A stretch of DNA of 64,000 nucleotides from Cellulomonas sp. 73-145. Its GTDB lineage: Bacteria > Actinomycetota > Actinomycetes > Actinomycetales > Cellulomonadaceae. Both the position numbers and the translations under genes were made by a program. Below are positions 38,925 through 47,913 of the stretch, piece after piece. The notes under the pieces were generated by a model, which was not told the origin of the DNA, made no database searches, and saw only the letters and a program-made list of their open reading frames with translations. The DNA is taken from assembly GCA_001898185.1 (NCBI GenBank), contig MKTI01000005.1, positions 1 through 64,000 of the forward strand, written 5' to 3'. Each line of letters begins with the position of its first letter. Position 1 is the first letter of the stretch.

Positions 38925-40001
38925 TCACCGCGTGATCGGCAGGCGCGGCGCCGACACGTCGTAGACGTGCGCTCCCTTGGCCGTCGGCGACGCCCGGAGC
39001 GCGGTGAGCACCGCGATCTTCAGGGCCGTCTCCTGAGAGCTGCCCCAGTCCACCTCGACACCGTCGCGCAGGTGCATGGTCACGGTGTCCTGGGTCTGGG
39101 CCGCCACGCCGGCGACCTCGGCCAGGAGCGCCGGTGGCAGCTGGCGCAGCACGCCGAGCACGGCCTGCAGCGTGCGTGCGTCGTCGGCGGGCACGTCGAC
39201 GACGGGCAGCCCGGCGGGCGCCGCATCGGCACGGCCGACCTGGACGCCTTCCTCGTCGAGAAGGGCGAAGCCCGGCTTGGCCGCACCGGCCGGCGCCTGC
39301 TTCTCGGGGACGGCCGCCACGGGCTCGCGCGCGACGAGCTGGACGGTGAGCCCGTGCGGCCAGTCACGCGTGACGCGAGCCTCCCGGACGCCGGGCACCT
39401 GGAGCAGCCGGTCCCGCAGCGCCACGGTCCCGAGGCGCGGCAGCGGGACGCCGCTGTCCTTCGCGACGACGGCCCGCACCTGGTCGACGGCCACGACGGT
39501 GCCGGCTCCGGCGACGGTCACGTCCGCGGGCCGCAGCGCCAGCACCGGGGACCAGAGCAGCAGCCACGCGAGCGCGGCGACCACCAGGACGGCAGCCGCC
39601 GCGAGGGCGATCTGCCGACGCGCGAGCGTGCGGCGGGCGCGTGCCCGCTCGGCGAAGCGCTGCACGGAGCGCGTGGACACGACCGGCGGGCGAACCGGGC
39701 CCCCGAACCGGCGCACCTGGTACGTGGTGGCCGTCTGGTACCGGCTCCCGGCCGGCGCGGTCGGCAGCGGGGACGGCCCGCTCGCCGCAGGCGATGGCGT
39801 GGAGGCGACCGGTGCGGCCGCCGTCTTCGACGGTGCCGCGGCCGGTGGCACGCCCGTCTCGGCGTGCGGCTCGCGGACCGGTTCACGGACCGCGTCGCCG
39901 ACCGGCGAGCGCGCGGCCTCCGGTCGCGCGGAGCTCCGTGGAGTCGTTCGGCTCGGGGTCGGCGGTCGGGTACGCGGTGCGGGTGGGCGGGACGGGCTCA
40001 T
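38925..40001 (-). CDS. ftsQ: Cell division protein FtsQ (POTRA domain)
   Basis: Single-pass divisome protein. The 358-residue product has an unusually long cytoplasmic N terminus rich in Pro, Ser and Arg (about 1-130), one membrane helix (about 132-150, LAAAAVLVVAALAWLLLW), the POTRA domain (LRPADVTVAGAGTVVAVDQV) and a beta domain (VREARVTRDWPHGLTVQLVAREPVAAV). ATG start shares one base with the murG-murC stop (TGATG). Confidence 0.92.
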   Translation of the reverse strand: MSPSRPPAPRTRPPTPSRTTPRSSARPEAARSPVGDAVREPVREPHAETGVPPAAAPSKTAAAPVASTPSPAASGPSPLPTAPAGSRYQTATTYQVRRFGGPVRPPVVSTRSVQRFAERARARRTLARRQIALAAAAVLVVAALAWLLLWSPVLALRPADVTVAGAGTVVAVDQVRAVVAKDSGVPLPRLGTVALRDRLLQVPGVREARVTRDWPHGLTVQLVAREPVAAVPEKQAPAGAAKPGFALLDEEGVQVGRADAAPAGLPVVDVPADDARTLQAVLGVLRQLPPALLAEVAGVAAQTQDTVTMHLRDGVEVDWGSSQETALKIAVLTALRASPTAKGAHVYDVSAPRLPITR

Positions 40002-42646
40002 CAGGCCGGCCCCGCCCCACCCTGGTCCGCTCGGCCCGCGCCCAGCCGGGCGTCCAGGGCGGCGAGGACCACGGGTGCCAGCTGCGTCACGTCACCCGCG
40101 CCGACGGTGAGCACCAGGTCGCCCGGACGTGCCAGCGCCGCGACGGCGGACGCCGCCTCGGCCCTGTCGGCGACGAACCGGCCGCGACCAGGCGTGGTCA
40201 TGCGGTCGGTGATCAGGGCACCCGTCACGCCGGGCTCGGGGTCCTCGCGCGCGGCGTAGACGTCGGTGACCACCACGGCGTCGGCGAGCTCGAGCGCGTG
40301 CGCGAACTCGTCGGCGAACGTCCGGGTGCGGGAGTACAGGTGCGGCTGGAACAACACGAGCACCCGGCCGTCGCCGGCCACCTGGCGCGCGGCGCCCAGC
40401 AGCGCGGCGATCTCCGTCGGGTGGTGGGCGTAGTCGTCGACCACCCGCACCCCGCCCGCGGTTCCCCGGTCCTCGAACCGCCGTCCCGTGCCCCGGAAGG
40501 CACCCAGCGCCTCCGCGGCCGCGGTCGCGTCGAGACCCAGGCGGCGCAGCACGGCCCACGCGGCGGCGGCGTTCAGACCGTTGTGCGCGCCGGGGACGGC
40601 GAGCCGCACCACGACCCGCTCGGCGCCCGCGGCGAGCTCGGTCTCCCAGCCCTGCGCCGTGGCCCGGGTGGGACCCACGTGCACGTCGGAACCGGCCGAG
40701 CGACCGTAGGTCACCACCTCGACCCCGCGGGCGGCGAGCCGGTCCGCCGCGGTCCGCACCAGGCGCTCCGCACCGGGGTCGTCCGAGCACGCCACCAGCT
40801 GGCCGCCCGGACGGATGCGGTCCGCGAACGCCACGAAGGCCGCCTCGAACGCCTCCCTGGTCCCGTAGTGGTCGAGGTGGTCCGGCTCGACGTTGGTCAC
40901 CACGGAGACGAGCGGCCGGTAGGCCAGGAACGAGCCGTCGGACTCGTCCGCCTCGGCGACGAACGGTCCCTCGCCGTGCCGGCCGCCACCGACCGGTCCT
41001 TGCGCGGTCAGCACCGTGCCGCCGATGGCGAACGACGGGTCCACCCCGGCGTGCAGCAGCGCGGTCGCCACCATCGCCGACGTGGTCGTCTTCCCGTGCG
41101 CGCCCGCCACGGCGACGGAGTCCCGACCGGCCATCAGGGCGGCCAGCGCCTGGGACCGGTGCAGGACGCGCAGACCGGCCGCACGCGCGGCCGCCAGCTC
41201 GGGGTTGGTCTCCCGTACCGCGGAGGAGATCACGACCGTGTCGACGTCCCGGACCGCCGACGCGTCGTGCCCCACGTGCACGCGGACGCCGGCCTCGCGC
41301 AGGCCGGGCAGCGCAGGGCCGTCCTGGGCGTCGGAGCCCGAGACGTCCAGGCCGCGGGCGGCCAGCAGCGCCGCGACGGCGGACATCCCCGCACCGCCGA
41401 CGCCGATCAGGTGCACCCGGCCGAGGGAGTCGACGGAGGGCACGTCGTCGCCCTGCTCCTCCGTACCGGTGGCGCCCGGCTCCGGAGACCCCGACGGCGA
41501 GGTCGGACGTGCGACGGGCGGCAGCTGGTCGAGCACCAGCTGAGCCACCCGCTGCGCCGCGTCACGGACACCCACCGACGCGGCCGCTCGCGCCATCTGC
41601 TCCCGCTGCCGCACCGCGCCCGGTCCGACCAGCAGCGGCAGCACCTGGGCGCGCAGCCACGACGCATCCAGCGCGGTGTCCTCCACCAGGAGGCCACCGC
41701 CGGCGGCGACGACCGAGGCGGCGTTGAGGCGCTGCTCCCCGTTGCCGACGGGCAGCGGCACGTACACCGCCGGGATGCCGAGCGCAGCGAGCTCGCACAC
41801 GGTGCCCGCGCCCGCACGGCCGACCACCAGGTCCGCCACCGCGAGCGCCAGCTCCATCCGGGACAGGTACTCCAGCACGTGGTAGTGCTCCGCGCCGGGG
41901 AGGTCCTCCGTGGCCCGGCGAACCGGGTCGGCCTTGCCGCGGCCGGTGAGGTGCAGCACCTGCACGCCGGAACCGAGCAGGTCGCTCGCAGCCGCCGAGA
42001 CCGCACGGTTGATGCTGAGCGCACCGAGCGACCCCCCGGTGACCAGGAGCGTCGGGAGGTCGGGGTCGAGGCCCAGCTCGTCGGCCGCACGCCGCCGCAC
42101 CGCTGCGGGGTCGGTCGCGCGTTCGTCCAGCAGTGCGGCGACCGCAGGGCGCAAGGGCAGACCCGTCACCTGGGCGTGCGGCAGCACGGTTCCCGGGAAC
42201 GTCACCGCGACGGCACGCGCCCACCGGGCTCCGAGCCGGTTCGCCAGGCCCGGCCGGGCGTTCTGCTCGTGCACCACGACGGGCAGACCCCGGTGGCGCG
42301 CTGCGAGGTACGCCGGGGTGGAGACGTAGCCGCCGAAGCCCACGACGACCTGCGCCCCGGCGTCCTCCAGCGCGGACGTGGCGGCTCCGACGGCGGCGCG
42401 CAGCCGCGCGGGCAGGTGCAGCAGCGCCCCGCTCGGACGCCTCGGCAGCGGGACACGGGGGACGATGGCGAGCGGCAGGCCGTAGGCGGGGACCAGGTCC
42501 GACTCGAGGCCCTCGCGGGTGCCGAGCACGGTGATCCGGATGCCCGGACGCGCGGCGCGCAGCGCGTCGGCGACCGCCAGCAGGGGGTTGACGTGGCCCG
42601 CGGTGCCGCCACCGGCGAGCAGGACCGAGCCCGGGTCGTCAGCCAC
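40001..42646 (-). CDS. murG-murC: MurG-MurC fusion: lipid II GlcNAc transferase plus UDP-MurNAc-L-alanine ligase
   Basis: One uninterrupted frame of 881 residues. Residues 1 to about 375 are MurG: GGGTAGHVNPLLAV (about 12-25), GFGGYVSTPAYLAA, HEQNARPGLANR, and GRAGAGTVCELAALG. A Pro/Ser/Gly/Glu-rich linker (about 376-404) leads to a full MurC: HLIGVGGAGMSAVA, AGAHGKTTTSAMVA (ATP loop), EADESDGSFL, VDDYAHHPTEIAA, and FQPHLYSRT. No stop exists in any frame of the junction. GTG 42646 overlaps the ftsW stop by eight bases. An in-frame GTG at 41443 (codon 402) with GGAGGAG 12 bases upstream might also yield free MurC. MurG works at the membrane, MurC in the cytosol at an earlier step. Confidence 0.88.
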   Translation of the reverse strand: MADDPGSVLLAGGGTAGHVNPLLAVADALRAARPGIRITVLGTREGLESDLVPAYGLPLAIVPRVPLPRRPSGALLHLPARLRAAVGAATSALEDAGAQVVVGFGGYVSTPAYLAARHRGLPVVVHEQNARPGLANRLGARWARAVAVTFPGTVLPHAQVTGLPLRPAVAALLDERATDPAAVRRRAADELGLDPDLPTLLVTGGSLGALSINRAVSAAASDLLGSGVQVLHLTGRGKADPVRRATEDLPGAEHYHVLEYLSRMELALAVADLVVGRAGAGTVCELAALGIPAVYVPLPVGNGEQRLNAASVVAAGGGLLVEDTALDASWLRAQVLPLLVGPGAVRQREQMARAAASVGVRDAAQRVAQLVLDQLPPVARPTSPSGSPEPGATGTEEQGDDVPSVDSLGRVHLIGVGGAGMSAVAALLAARGLDVSGSDAQDGPALPGLREAGVRVHVGHDASAVRDVDTVVISSAVRETNPELAAARAAGLRVLHRSQALAALMAGRDSVAVAGAHGKTTTSAMVATALLHAGVDPSFAIGGTVLTAQGPVGGGRHGEGPFVAEADESDGSFLAYRPLVSVVTNVEPDHLDHYGTREAFEAAFVAFADRIRPGGQLVACSDDPGAERLVRTAADRLAARGVEVVTYGRSAGSDVHVGPTRATAQGWETELAAGAERVVVRLAVPGAHNGLNAAAAWAVLRRLGLDATAAAEALGAFRGTGRRFEDRGTAGGVRVVDDYAHHPTEIAALLGAARQVAGDGRVLVLFQPHLYSRTRTFADEFAHALELADAVVVTDVYAAREDPEPGVTGALITDRMTTPGRGRFVADRAEAASAVAALARPGDLVLTVGAGDVTQLAPVVLAALDARLGAGRADQGGAGPA

Positions 42647-43886
42647 GCGCGCGCCCCAGGACGGCCAGCGACCGGCGCACCACCGACGGTCGGGCCGCGA
42701 GCGCCTCGGCGGCACCCGGTTCCGAGCGGGCGAACGCCAGCACCACACCGATCGCGGCCATCGTCATGATCAGGGCTGAACCTCCGGCGGAGACGAGCGG
42801 CAGCGGGACGCCGATGACGGGCAGCAGACCGATCACCACGGCGATGTTGATCATCGCCTGGCCGACGATCCAGCACAGGATCGCGCCCGTGGTGATGCGG
42901 GCCATGGGGTCGGGGTGCCGCCGGATCACGCGGACCATCGCGAACGCGAGCAGCGCGAACAGGGCCAGCACCAGCAGGGTGCCGATCAGGCCGAGCTCCT
43001 CACCGATGATCGCGAAGATGAAGTCGTTGTGCGCGGCCGGCAGGTACGACCACTTCTCGCGACTCTCCCCCAGACCGAGGCCGCCCCAGCCGCCGCTAGC
43101 GAGCCCCCAGCCGCCGTGCAACGTCTGGTAGCACTCGTTCTGCACGTCGCAGCTGCCGGACAGCCAGGAGCGGATGCGGCCGACGCGGTTGTGGCCGAGG
43201 GTCACGAGCGGGATGACCGCCGCGACGCCGCCGACGATCAGGGTCACCAGGTACCGGCGCGGCACAGCGGCGATCCACATCGCGCCGAACAGCAGGAGCA
43301 GCAGCACCATCGCGGTACCCAGGTCCTGGCCGAGCAGGACCGTCCCGATCGGGATGATGCCCCCGATCGGGATGACGGGTACCAGGGCGTGCTGCCAGCG
43401 GTGCAGCAGCGGCAGCTTGCGGGCGAGCACGGCGCCGAGCCACAGCGCGAGGGCCAGCTTCAGCGCCTCGGACGGCTGACCGGAGAACCCGGGGAGGCAC
43501 ACCCAGTTCTGGTTGCCGCCCGCCCCGCAGCCGAGGCCGGGCACGAACACCATCATCTGGAACACGACGCCGGCGGCGAGCGCGGGCCAGGCCAGCTTGC
43601 GCAGCACCCGCACCGGCAGCCTCGACGCGAGCAGCATCAGCGGCAGGCCGATCAGCGCGAACTTGGTCTGGTCCAGGAAGACGGCGTACGCCGAGTTGCC
43701 CTTCTGCAGGGACTCGACGCTGGAGCTCGACAGCACCATCACCAGGCCGATCACGAGCAGCAGGGCCGACGACCCCGCCAGCACGTAGTAGCTGGTCACG
43801 GCGCTGTTCCAGTGCCCGAGCGCGGAACGACGCCGCGCCGGGTCCGCCGCGACGGCGTCCGGCTGGGCGGAGACCACGGGGTTCAC
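42639..43886 (-). CDS. ftsW: Septal peptidoglycan polymerase FtsW (SEDS family)
   Basis: Polytopic glycosyltransferase that polymerises lipid II at the septum with FtsI. The 415-residue protein has about ten membrane helices and SEDS motifs: VPGLGCGAGGNQNWVCLPG with a two-Cys loop, QPSEALKLALALWL, GQDLGTAMVLLLLL, AAHNDFIFAIIGEELGLIG, and GLLPVIGVPLPLVSAGGSAL. GTG start overlaps the murD stop (GTGA). Confidence 0.95.
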   Translation of the reverse strand: MNPVVSAQPDAVAADPARRRSALGHWNSAVTSYYVLAGSSALLLVIGLVMVLSSSSVESLQKGNSAYAVFLDQTKFALIGLPLMLLASRLPVRVLRKLAWPALAAGVVFQMMVFVPGLGCGAGGNQNWVCLPGFSGQPSEALKLALALWLGAVLARKLPLLHRWQHALVPVIPIGGIIPIGTVLLGQDLGTAMVLLLLLFGAMWIAAVPRRYLVTLIVGGVAAVIPLVTLGHNRVGRIRSWLSGSCDVQNECYQTLHGGWGLASGGWGGLGLGESREKWSYLPAAHNDFIFAIIGEELGLIGTLLVLALFALLAFAMVRVIRRHPDPMARITTGAILCWIVGQAMINIAVVIGLLPVIGVPLPLVSAGGSALIMTMAAIGVVLAFARSEPGAAEALAARPSVVRRSLAVLGRARG

Positions 43887-45388
43887 GACTGCCCGGACAG
43901 GCCCCGGACGGCGGCAGCGAAGGCGTCGCCGCGCTCCGCGTAGGACGTGAACTGGTCCATGGACGCGCACGCGGGGGCGAGCAGCACGTTCACCGGGGTA
44001 CCGGCGGGCGCCTGGGCGGCGAGCCGCTCGGCGGTCTGCACGGCACGGGTCATCACCGGTTCAGTGTCACCGGCGACCACCTCGACCACCGGGACCTGCG
44101 GCGCGTGTCGGGCCAGGGCGTCCCGCAGCGGTGCGCGGTCCACGCCGATCAGCACGACGGCGCGGAGCCGGTCGCGGCGCTGCTGCACGAGCTCGTCGAA
44201 CGTGGCGCCCTTCGCGAGCCCGCCGGCGATCCACACCACGCTCGCCTCGCCGAAGGCCGCGAGGGAGGCGGCGGCGGCATGCGCGTTCGTCGCCTTCGAG
44301 TCGTCGATCCAGGCGACCGAGCCGCGCTGCGCGACGGTCACGATGCGGTGCGCCCCCGGGGCGAAGGCGCGCAGACCGTCACGGACGTCGGCCGGGGCGA
44401 CGCCGTGGGCCAGGGCAAGCGCGGCAGCCGCCAGGGCGTTGGACACCACGTGCGGCGGCACCTGCCCGTCCGGGCCGGCCAGCTGCGCGAGGTCGTCCAG
44501 GGTCGCCAGCTCCTGCGCGTGCGTGTGCCGCAGCCGCGCGAACCCCCGGTCGACCAGCACGTCCTCGACCACACCGACCTGACCGACCGACGGCACGCCG
44601 AGGGTGAACCCGACGGCGACGGCGCCGTCGACCACGTCCGCCTCCTCGACCAGCCGACGCGTCACCGGATCGGCCGCCGAGTACACGCAGGCCCGCTCCA
44701 CCCGGTCGAGCACGCGCCCCTTGTCGGCCGCGTACGCCTCCATGGAGCCGTGCCAGTCGAGGTGGTCCGCCGCGACGTTGAGCACGGCCGCCGCCTGCGC
44801 CGCCATGCTGCTGGTGAAGTGCAGCTGGAAGCTGGACAGCTCGACGGCCAGCACGTCGTTGGCGGGGTCGGTCGCGGCGAGCACCAGCGGGTTGCCCACG
44901 TTGCCGGCGGCGACCGCGTGCTCACCGGCGGCCCGCAGGATCGACTCCAGCATCCCGACCGTCGTCGTCTTGCCGTTGGTGCCCGTGACGGCCAGCCAGG
45001 GCGCCGGCCCCGCGCCGTCCGCCCGGTCGACCCGGACCCGCCAGGCCAGCTCGACCTCGCTCCACACCGGTACACCGCGCTCGACGGCGGCCGCGAGCAG
45101 GGGGTGCCGCGGCTGCAGGCCCGGAGAGGTGACGACGAGGTCGACCTCCGCGAGACCGTCGCGCGACAGGAAGTCGTCCGCGTCGTGCTCGTCCGCGGCA
45201 CCGGGGCGGTCGTCGAACGTCCGGACCCGGGCCTCGAGCCGCTCGAGCACCTGCACGGAGGCACGCCCCGACAGACCGAGACCCGCCACCAGCACCCGCG
45301 CACCGGCCAACGTGACGTCCGGCGTGCCCGGCGACGCTGCCCTCGGACCGTCCGCACCGTCCGCCGAGCCGTCCACCGACGTCCGCAC
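43883..45388 (-). CDS. murD: UDP-MurNAc-L-alanine:D-glutamate ligase
   Basis: Adds D-Glu to UDP-MurNAc-L-Ala. The 501-residue protein shows VLVAGLGLSGRASV, VTGTNGKTTTVGML (ATP loop, about 134-147), AVELSSFQLH, NVAADHLDWHGSMEAYAADK, and WIDDSKATNAHAAAASL. GTG start is directly after the mraY stop (TAGGTG). A 25-residue Ala/Gly/Asp-rich N-terminal extension precedes the fold. Confidence 0.95.
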   Translation of the reverse strand: MRTSVDGSADGADGPRAASPGTPDVTLAGARVLVAGLGLSGRASVQVLERLEARVRTFDDRPGAADEHDADDFLSRDGLAEVDLVVTSPGLQPRHPLLAAAVERGVPVWSEVELAWRVRVDRADGAGPAPWLAVTGTNGKTTTVGMLESILRAAGEHAVAAGNVGNPLVLAATDPANDVLAVELSSFQLHFTSSMAAQAAAVLNVAADHLDWHGSMEAYAADKGRVLDRVERACVYSAADPVTRRLVEEADVVDGAVAVGFTLGVPSVGQVGVVEDVLVDRGFARLRHTHAQELATLDDLAQLAGPDGQVPPHVVSNALAAAALALAHGVAPADVRDGLRAFAPGAHRIVTVAQRGSVAWIDDSKATNAHAAAASLAAFGEASVVWIAGGLAKGATFDELVQQRRDRLRAVVLIGVDRAPLRDALARHAPQVPVVEVVAGDTEPVMTRAVQTAERLAAQAPAGTPVNVLLAPACASMDQFTSYAERGDAFAAAVRGLSGQS

Positions 45389-46471
45389 CTACCCCGCCAC
45401 CCATTCCCCGTAGAACAGCCCCACGCCGAGAGCCACGAACAGCCCGGCGATGATCCAGAACCGGATCACGATCGTCACCTCGCCCCACCCCGACAGCTCG
45501 AAGTGGTGGTGCAGCGGCGCCATCTTCAGCACCCGTCTGCCGGTCGCCTTGAAGAAGCCGATCTGGACCACGTCCGACATCACGATGACGACGAACATCC
45601 CACCCAGGATCGCCGCGAGGATCTCGGTGCGCGTGAGGATCGAGAACCCCGCCAGCGCGCCGCCGAGCGCGAGGGAGCCGGTGTCGCCCATGAAGATCTG
45701 CGCGGGGCTCGCGTTCCACCACAGGAAGCCGAACAGCGCCCCGGTGATCGCGGCGGCGACCACGGCGAGCGCGAGCGGGTCCCGGGTCTCGTAGCAGCGC
45801 GGGCCCACCGAGCCGAGGATCTGGCAGGACTGCTTGAACTGCCACACGCCCACCACCACGTAGGCGCCGAAGACGATGAGCGAGACGCCGGTCGCCAGGC
45901 CGTCGAGGCCGTCGGTCAGGTTCACCGCGTTGGACCAGGCCGTGATCAGGAAGTTCGCCCAGACGACGAACAGGATCAGACCGATCGCCGCGCCGGCGAA
46001 CGCGAGGTTCAGGTCCGTGTCGCGCACGAACGAGATGTGCGTCGAGGCGGGGGTGCGGAACCGCGCGTTGGGGAACTGCAGCGCGGCGACGGCGAAGGCG
46101 ACCCCGACCACGCCCTGGCCGACGATCTTCGCCGCCGGTGACAGCCCGAGACTGCGTTGCCGGGAGATCTTGATGAAGTCGTCGAGGAACCCGACGACGC
46201 CGAGCCCCGCCATGAGGAACAGGACGAGGATCGCCGACGCCGACGGTGCCGTGCCGGTGAGCAGCAAGCCGGCCAGCCAGCCGACGATCGTCGCGACGAT
46301 GATGACGACGCCGCCCATCGTCGGCGTGCCGCGCTTGGTGAAGTGCGCGGTGGGACCGTCCTGCCGGATGAACTGCCCGTAGCGGCGCCGCACCAGGAAC
46401 CGGATCAGCAGCGGCGTGCCGAGCAGGGCGGCGACCATGGAGACGCCGCCGGAGATCAGGACCGCCTTCAC
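45389..46471 (-). CDS. mraY: Phospho-MurNAc-pentapeptide translocase
   Basis: Makes lipid I at the membrane. The 360-residue polytopic protein has ten hydrophobic segments and the family signatures [21 protein letters not shown] with the catalytic Asp pair, [32 protein letters not shown], and [19 protein letters not shown] start overlaps the murF stop (GTGA). Confidence 0.97.
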   Translation of the reverse strand: MKAVLISGGVSMVAALLGTPLLIRFLVRRRYGQFIRQDGPTAHFTKRGTPTMGGVVIIVATIVGWLAGLLLTGTAPSASAILVLFLMAGLGVVGFLDDFIKISRQRSLGLSPAAKIVGQGVVGVAFAVAALQFPNARFRTPASTHISFVRDTDLNLAFAGAAIGLILFVVWANFLITAWSNAVNLTDGLDGLATGVSLIVFGAYVVVGVWQFKQSCQILGSVGPRCYETRDPLALAVVAAAITGALFGFLWWNASPAQIFMGDTGSLALGGALAGFSILTRTEILAAILGGMFVVIVMSDVVQIGFFKATGRRVLKMAPLHHHFELSGWGEVTIVIRFWIIAGLFVALGVGLFYGEWVAG

Positions 46472-47913
46472 TCGCCTGCTCCGACCAGCCGGTCGCCGAG
46501 CTGCCAGAGCCCGGCGCCGTACGACGACTTGACCAGCACGACGTCGCCGGCGCGCAGCTCCTGCGCGAGGAGCTGCTCGGCGGCGTCCACGTCGTCCGCG
46601 AGCACCACCTCGTCGCCCCACGAGCCCTCGTGGTTCGCGCCGTCGCGGATGGCCCGCGCACCGTCCCCGACCACGACGGTCAGCCCGATGTTGAGCCGGA
46701 CGACGAGCCGCCCGATCGCGTCGTGGGCCTGCCGCGCCTCGGCGCCGAGCTCGAGCATCTCGCCGAGGACAGCGACCGAGCGGCGGTCCCGGCCGGCGAG
46801 CTGGGCGAGCGCCTTCAGCGCGGCGCGCATCGAGTCCGGGTTGGCGTTGTAGGAGTCGTCGACCACGGTGACGCCGTCCGGGCGGTCCACCACGTGCATC
46901 CGGTGGGGGCTCAGCGCGTCCGCGGACGACAGCCCGGCGGCGACGTCGGCCAGCTCGAGCCCGCCGACCAGTCCGGTGGCGGCCGCCGCCAGCGCGTTGT
47001 GCACGTGGTGCTCCCCCACCAGCCGCAGTCGCACCGACGCCGACCGCGGGGCGTGCGTGGTGCGAGCGTCGACCAGCGTGAACGCCGCCCGCCCGCGCTG
47101 GTCGAGCGTCACGTCGGTGGCGCGCACCTGCGCGGCCGGCGACGTGCCGAAGGTCACCACCGGTCCGGGGGCGAGCTCCGCCATCGCCATCACGCGATGG
47201 TCGTCGGCGTTCAGCACCGCGACACCGTCGGACCGAAGACCGCGGACCAGCTCGGACTTGGCCCGAGCCGTCGCCTCGACACCGCCGAACTCGCCGAGGT
47301 GGGCGGCGCCCACGACGAGCACGACGGAGACGTCCGGCGGCGCGATCTGCGTGAGGTACTCGATGTGCCCGATGCCGGACGCGCCCATCTCGAGCACCAG
47401 GTGCGTCGTCGCCTCGTCCGCACGCAGCACCGTCAGGGGCAGGCCGATCTCGTTGTTGAACGAGCGCACGGGCGCGACCGTCGGCCCGTCGGCCGCGAAC
47501 AGCTGCGCCAGCAGGTCCTTCGTCGTCGTCTTCCCGACCGACCCGGTCACGGCGACGACCTGGAGCGCTGCGCCGCCCGGCTCGGCCGCGGCCTCGCGCA
47601 GCCGGGCGAGCACCTCACGGGCCAGGGCGCCGAGCGCCACCGTCACGTCGTCCACCAGCACGGCGGGCAGGGTTCCTCCTGCCGGGTGCGCCACGTCGTG
47701 CGCCGCGAGCACCAGCACGGCGCCCGCCTCCACCGCTCGCGCCGCGAACGTGTGACCGTCGACGTGCTCGCCGGGCAGCGCGACGAAGAGCGCACCCGGG
47801 AGCACCTCGCGCGAGTCCGACACCACCGGACCGCTGACGACGGTCCCCGGGTGCACCCCGGACAGCACGCCTCCCGTCGCGGCCGCGACCTCGGCCGCCG
47901 TGAGGGCGATCAC
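46468..47913 (-). CDS. murF: UDP-MurNAc-tripeptide:D-alanyl-D-alanine ligase
   Basis: Adds D-Ala-D-Ala to complete the stem pentapeptide. The 481-residue protein has [37 protein letters not shown] (ATP loop), [41 protein letters not shown] and [21 protein letters not shown] start overlaps the murE stop and the end overlaps mraY, so translation is coupled on both sides. Confidence 0.96.
   Translation of the reverse strand: MIALTAAEVAAATGGVLSGVHPGTVVSGPVVSDSREVLPGALFVALPGEHVDGHTFAARAVEAGAVLVLAAHDVAHPAGGTLPAVLVDDVTVALGALAREVLARLREAAAEPGGAALQVVAVTGSVGKTTTKDLLAQLFAADGPTVAPVRSFNNEIGLPLTVLRADEATTHLVLEMGASGIGHIEYLTQIAPPDVSVVLVVGAAHLGEFGGVEATARAKSELVRGLRSDGVAVLNADDHRVMAMAELAPGPVVTFGTSPAAQVRATDVTLDQRGRAAFTLVDARTTHAPRSASVRLRLVGEHHVHNALAAAATGLVGGLELADVAAGLSSADALSPHRMHVVDRPDGVTVVDDSYNANPDSMRAALKALAQLAGRDRRSVAVLGEMLELGAEARQAHDAIGRLVVRLNIGLTVVVGDGARAIRDGANHEGSWGDEVVLADDVDAAEQLLAQELRAGDVVLVKSSYGAGLWQLGDRLVGAGE

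Noticed and set aside
39641..42769. 1042-codon open frame on the plus strand opposite ftsQ and murG-murC
   Set aside because: Antisense shadow caused by third-position GC bias; no domain, and all real motifs lie on the minus strand.
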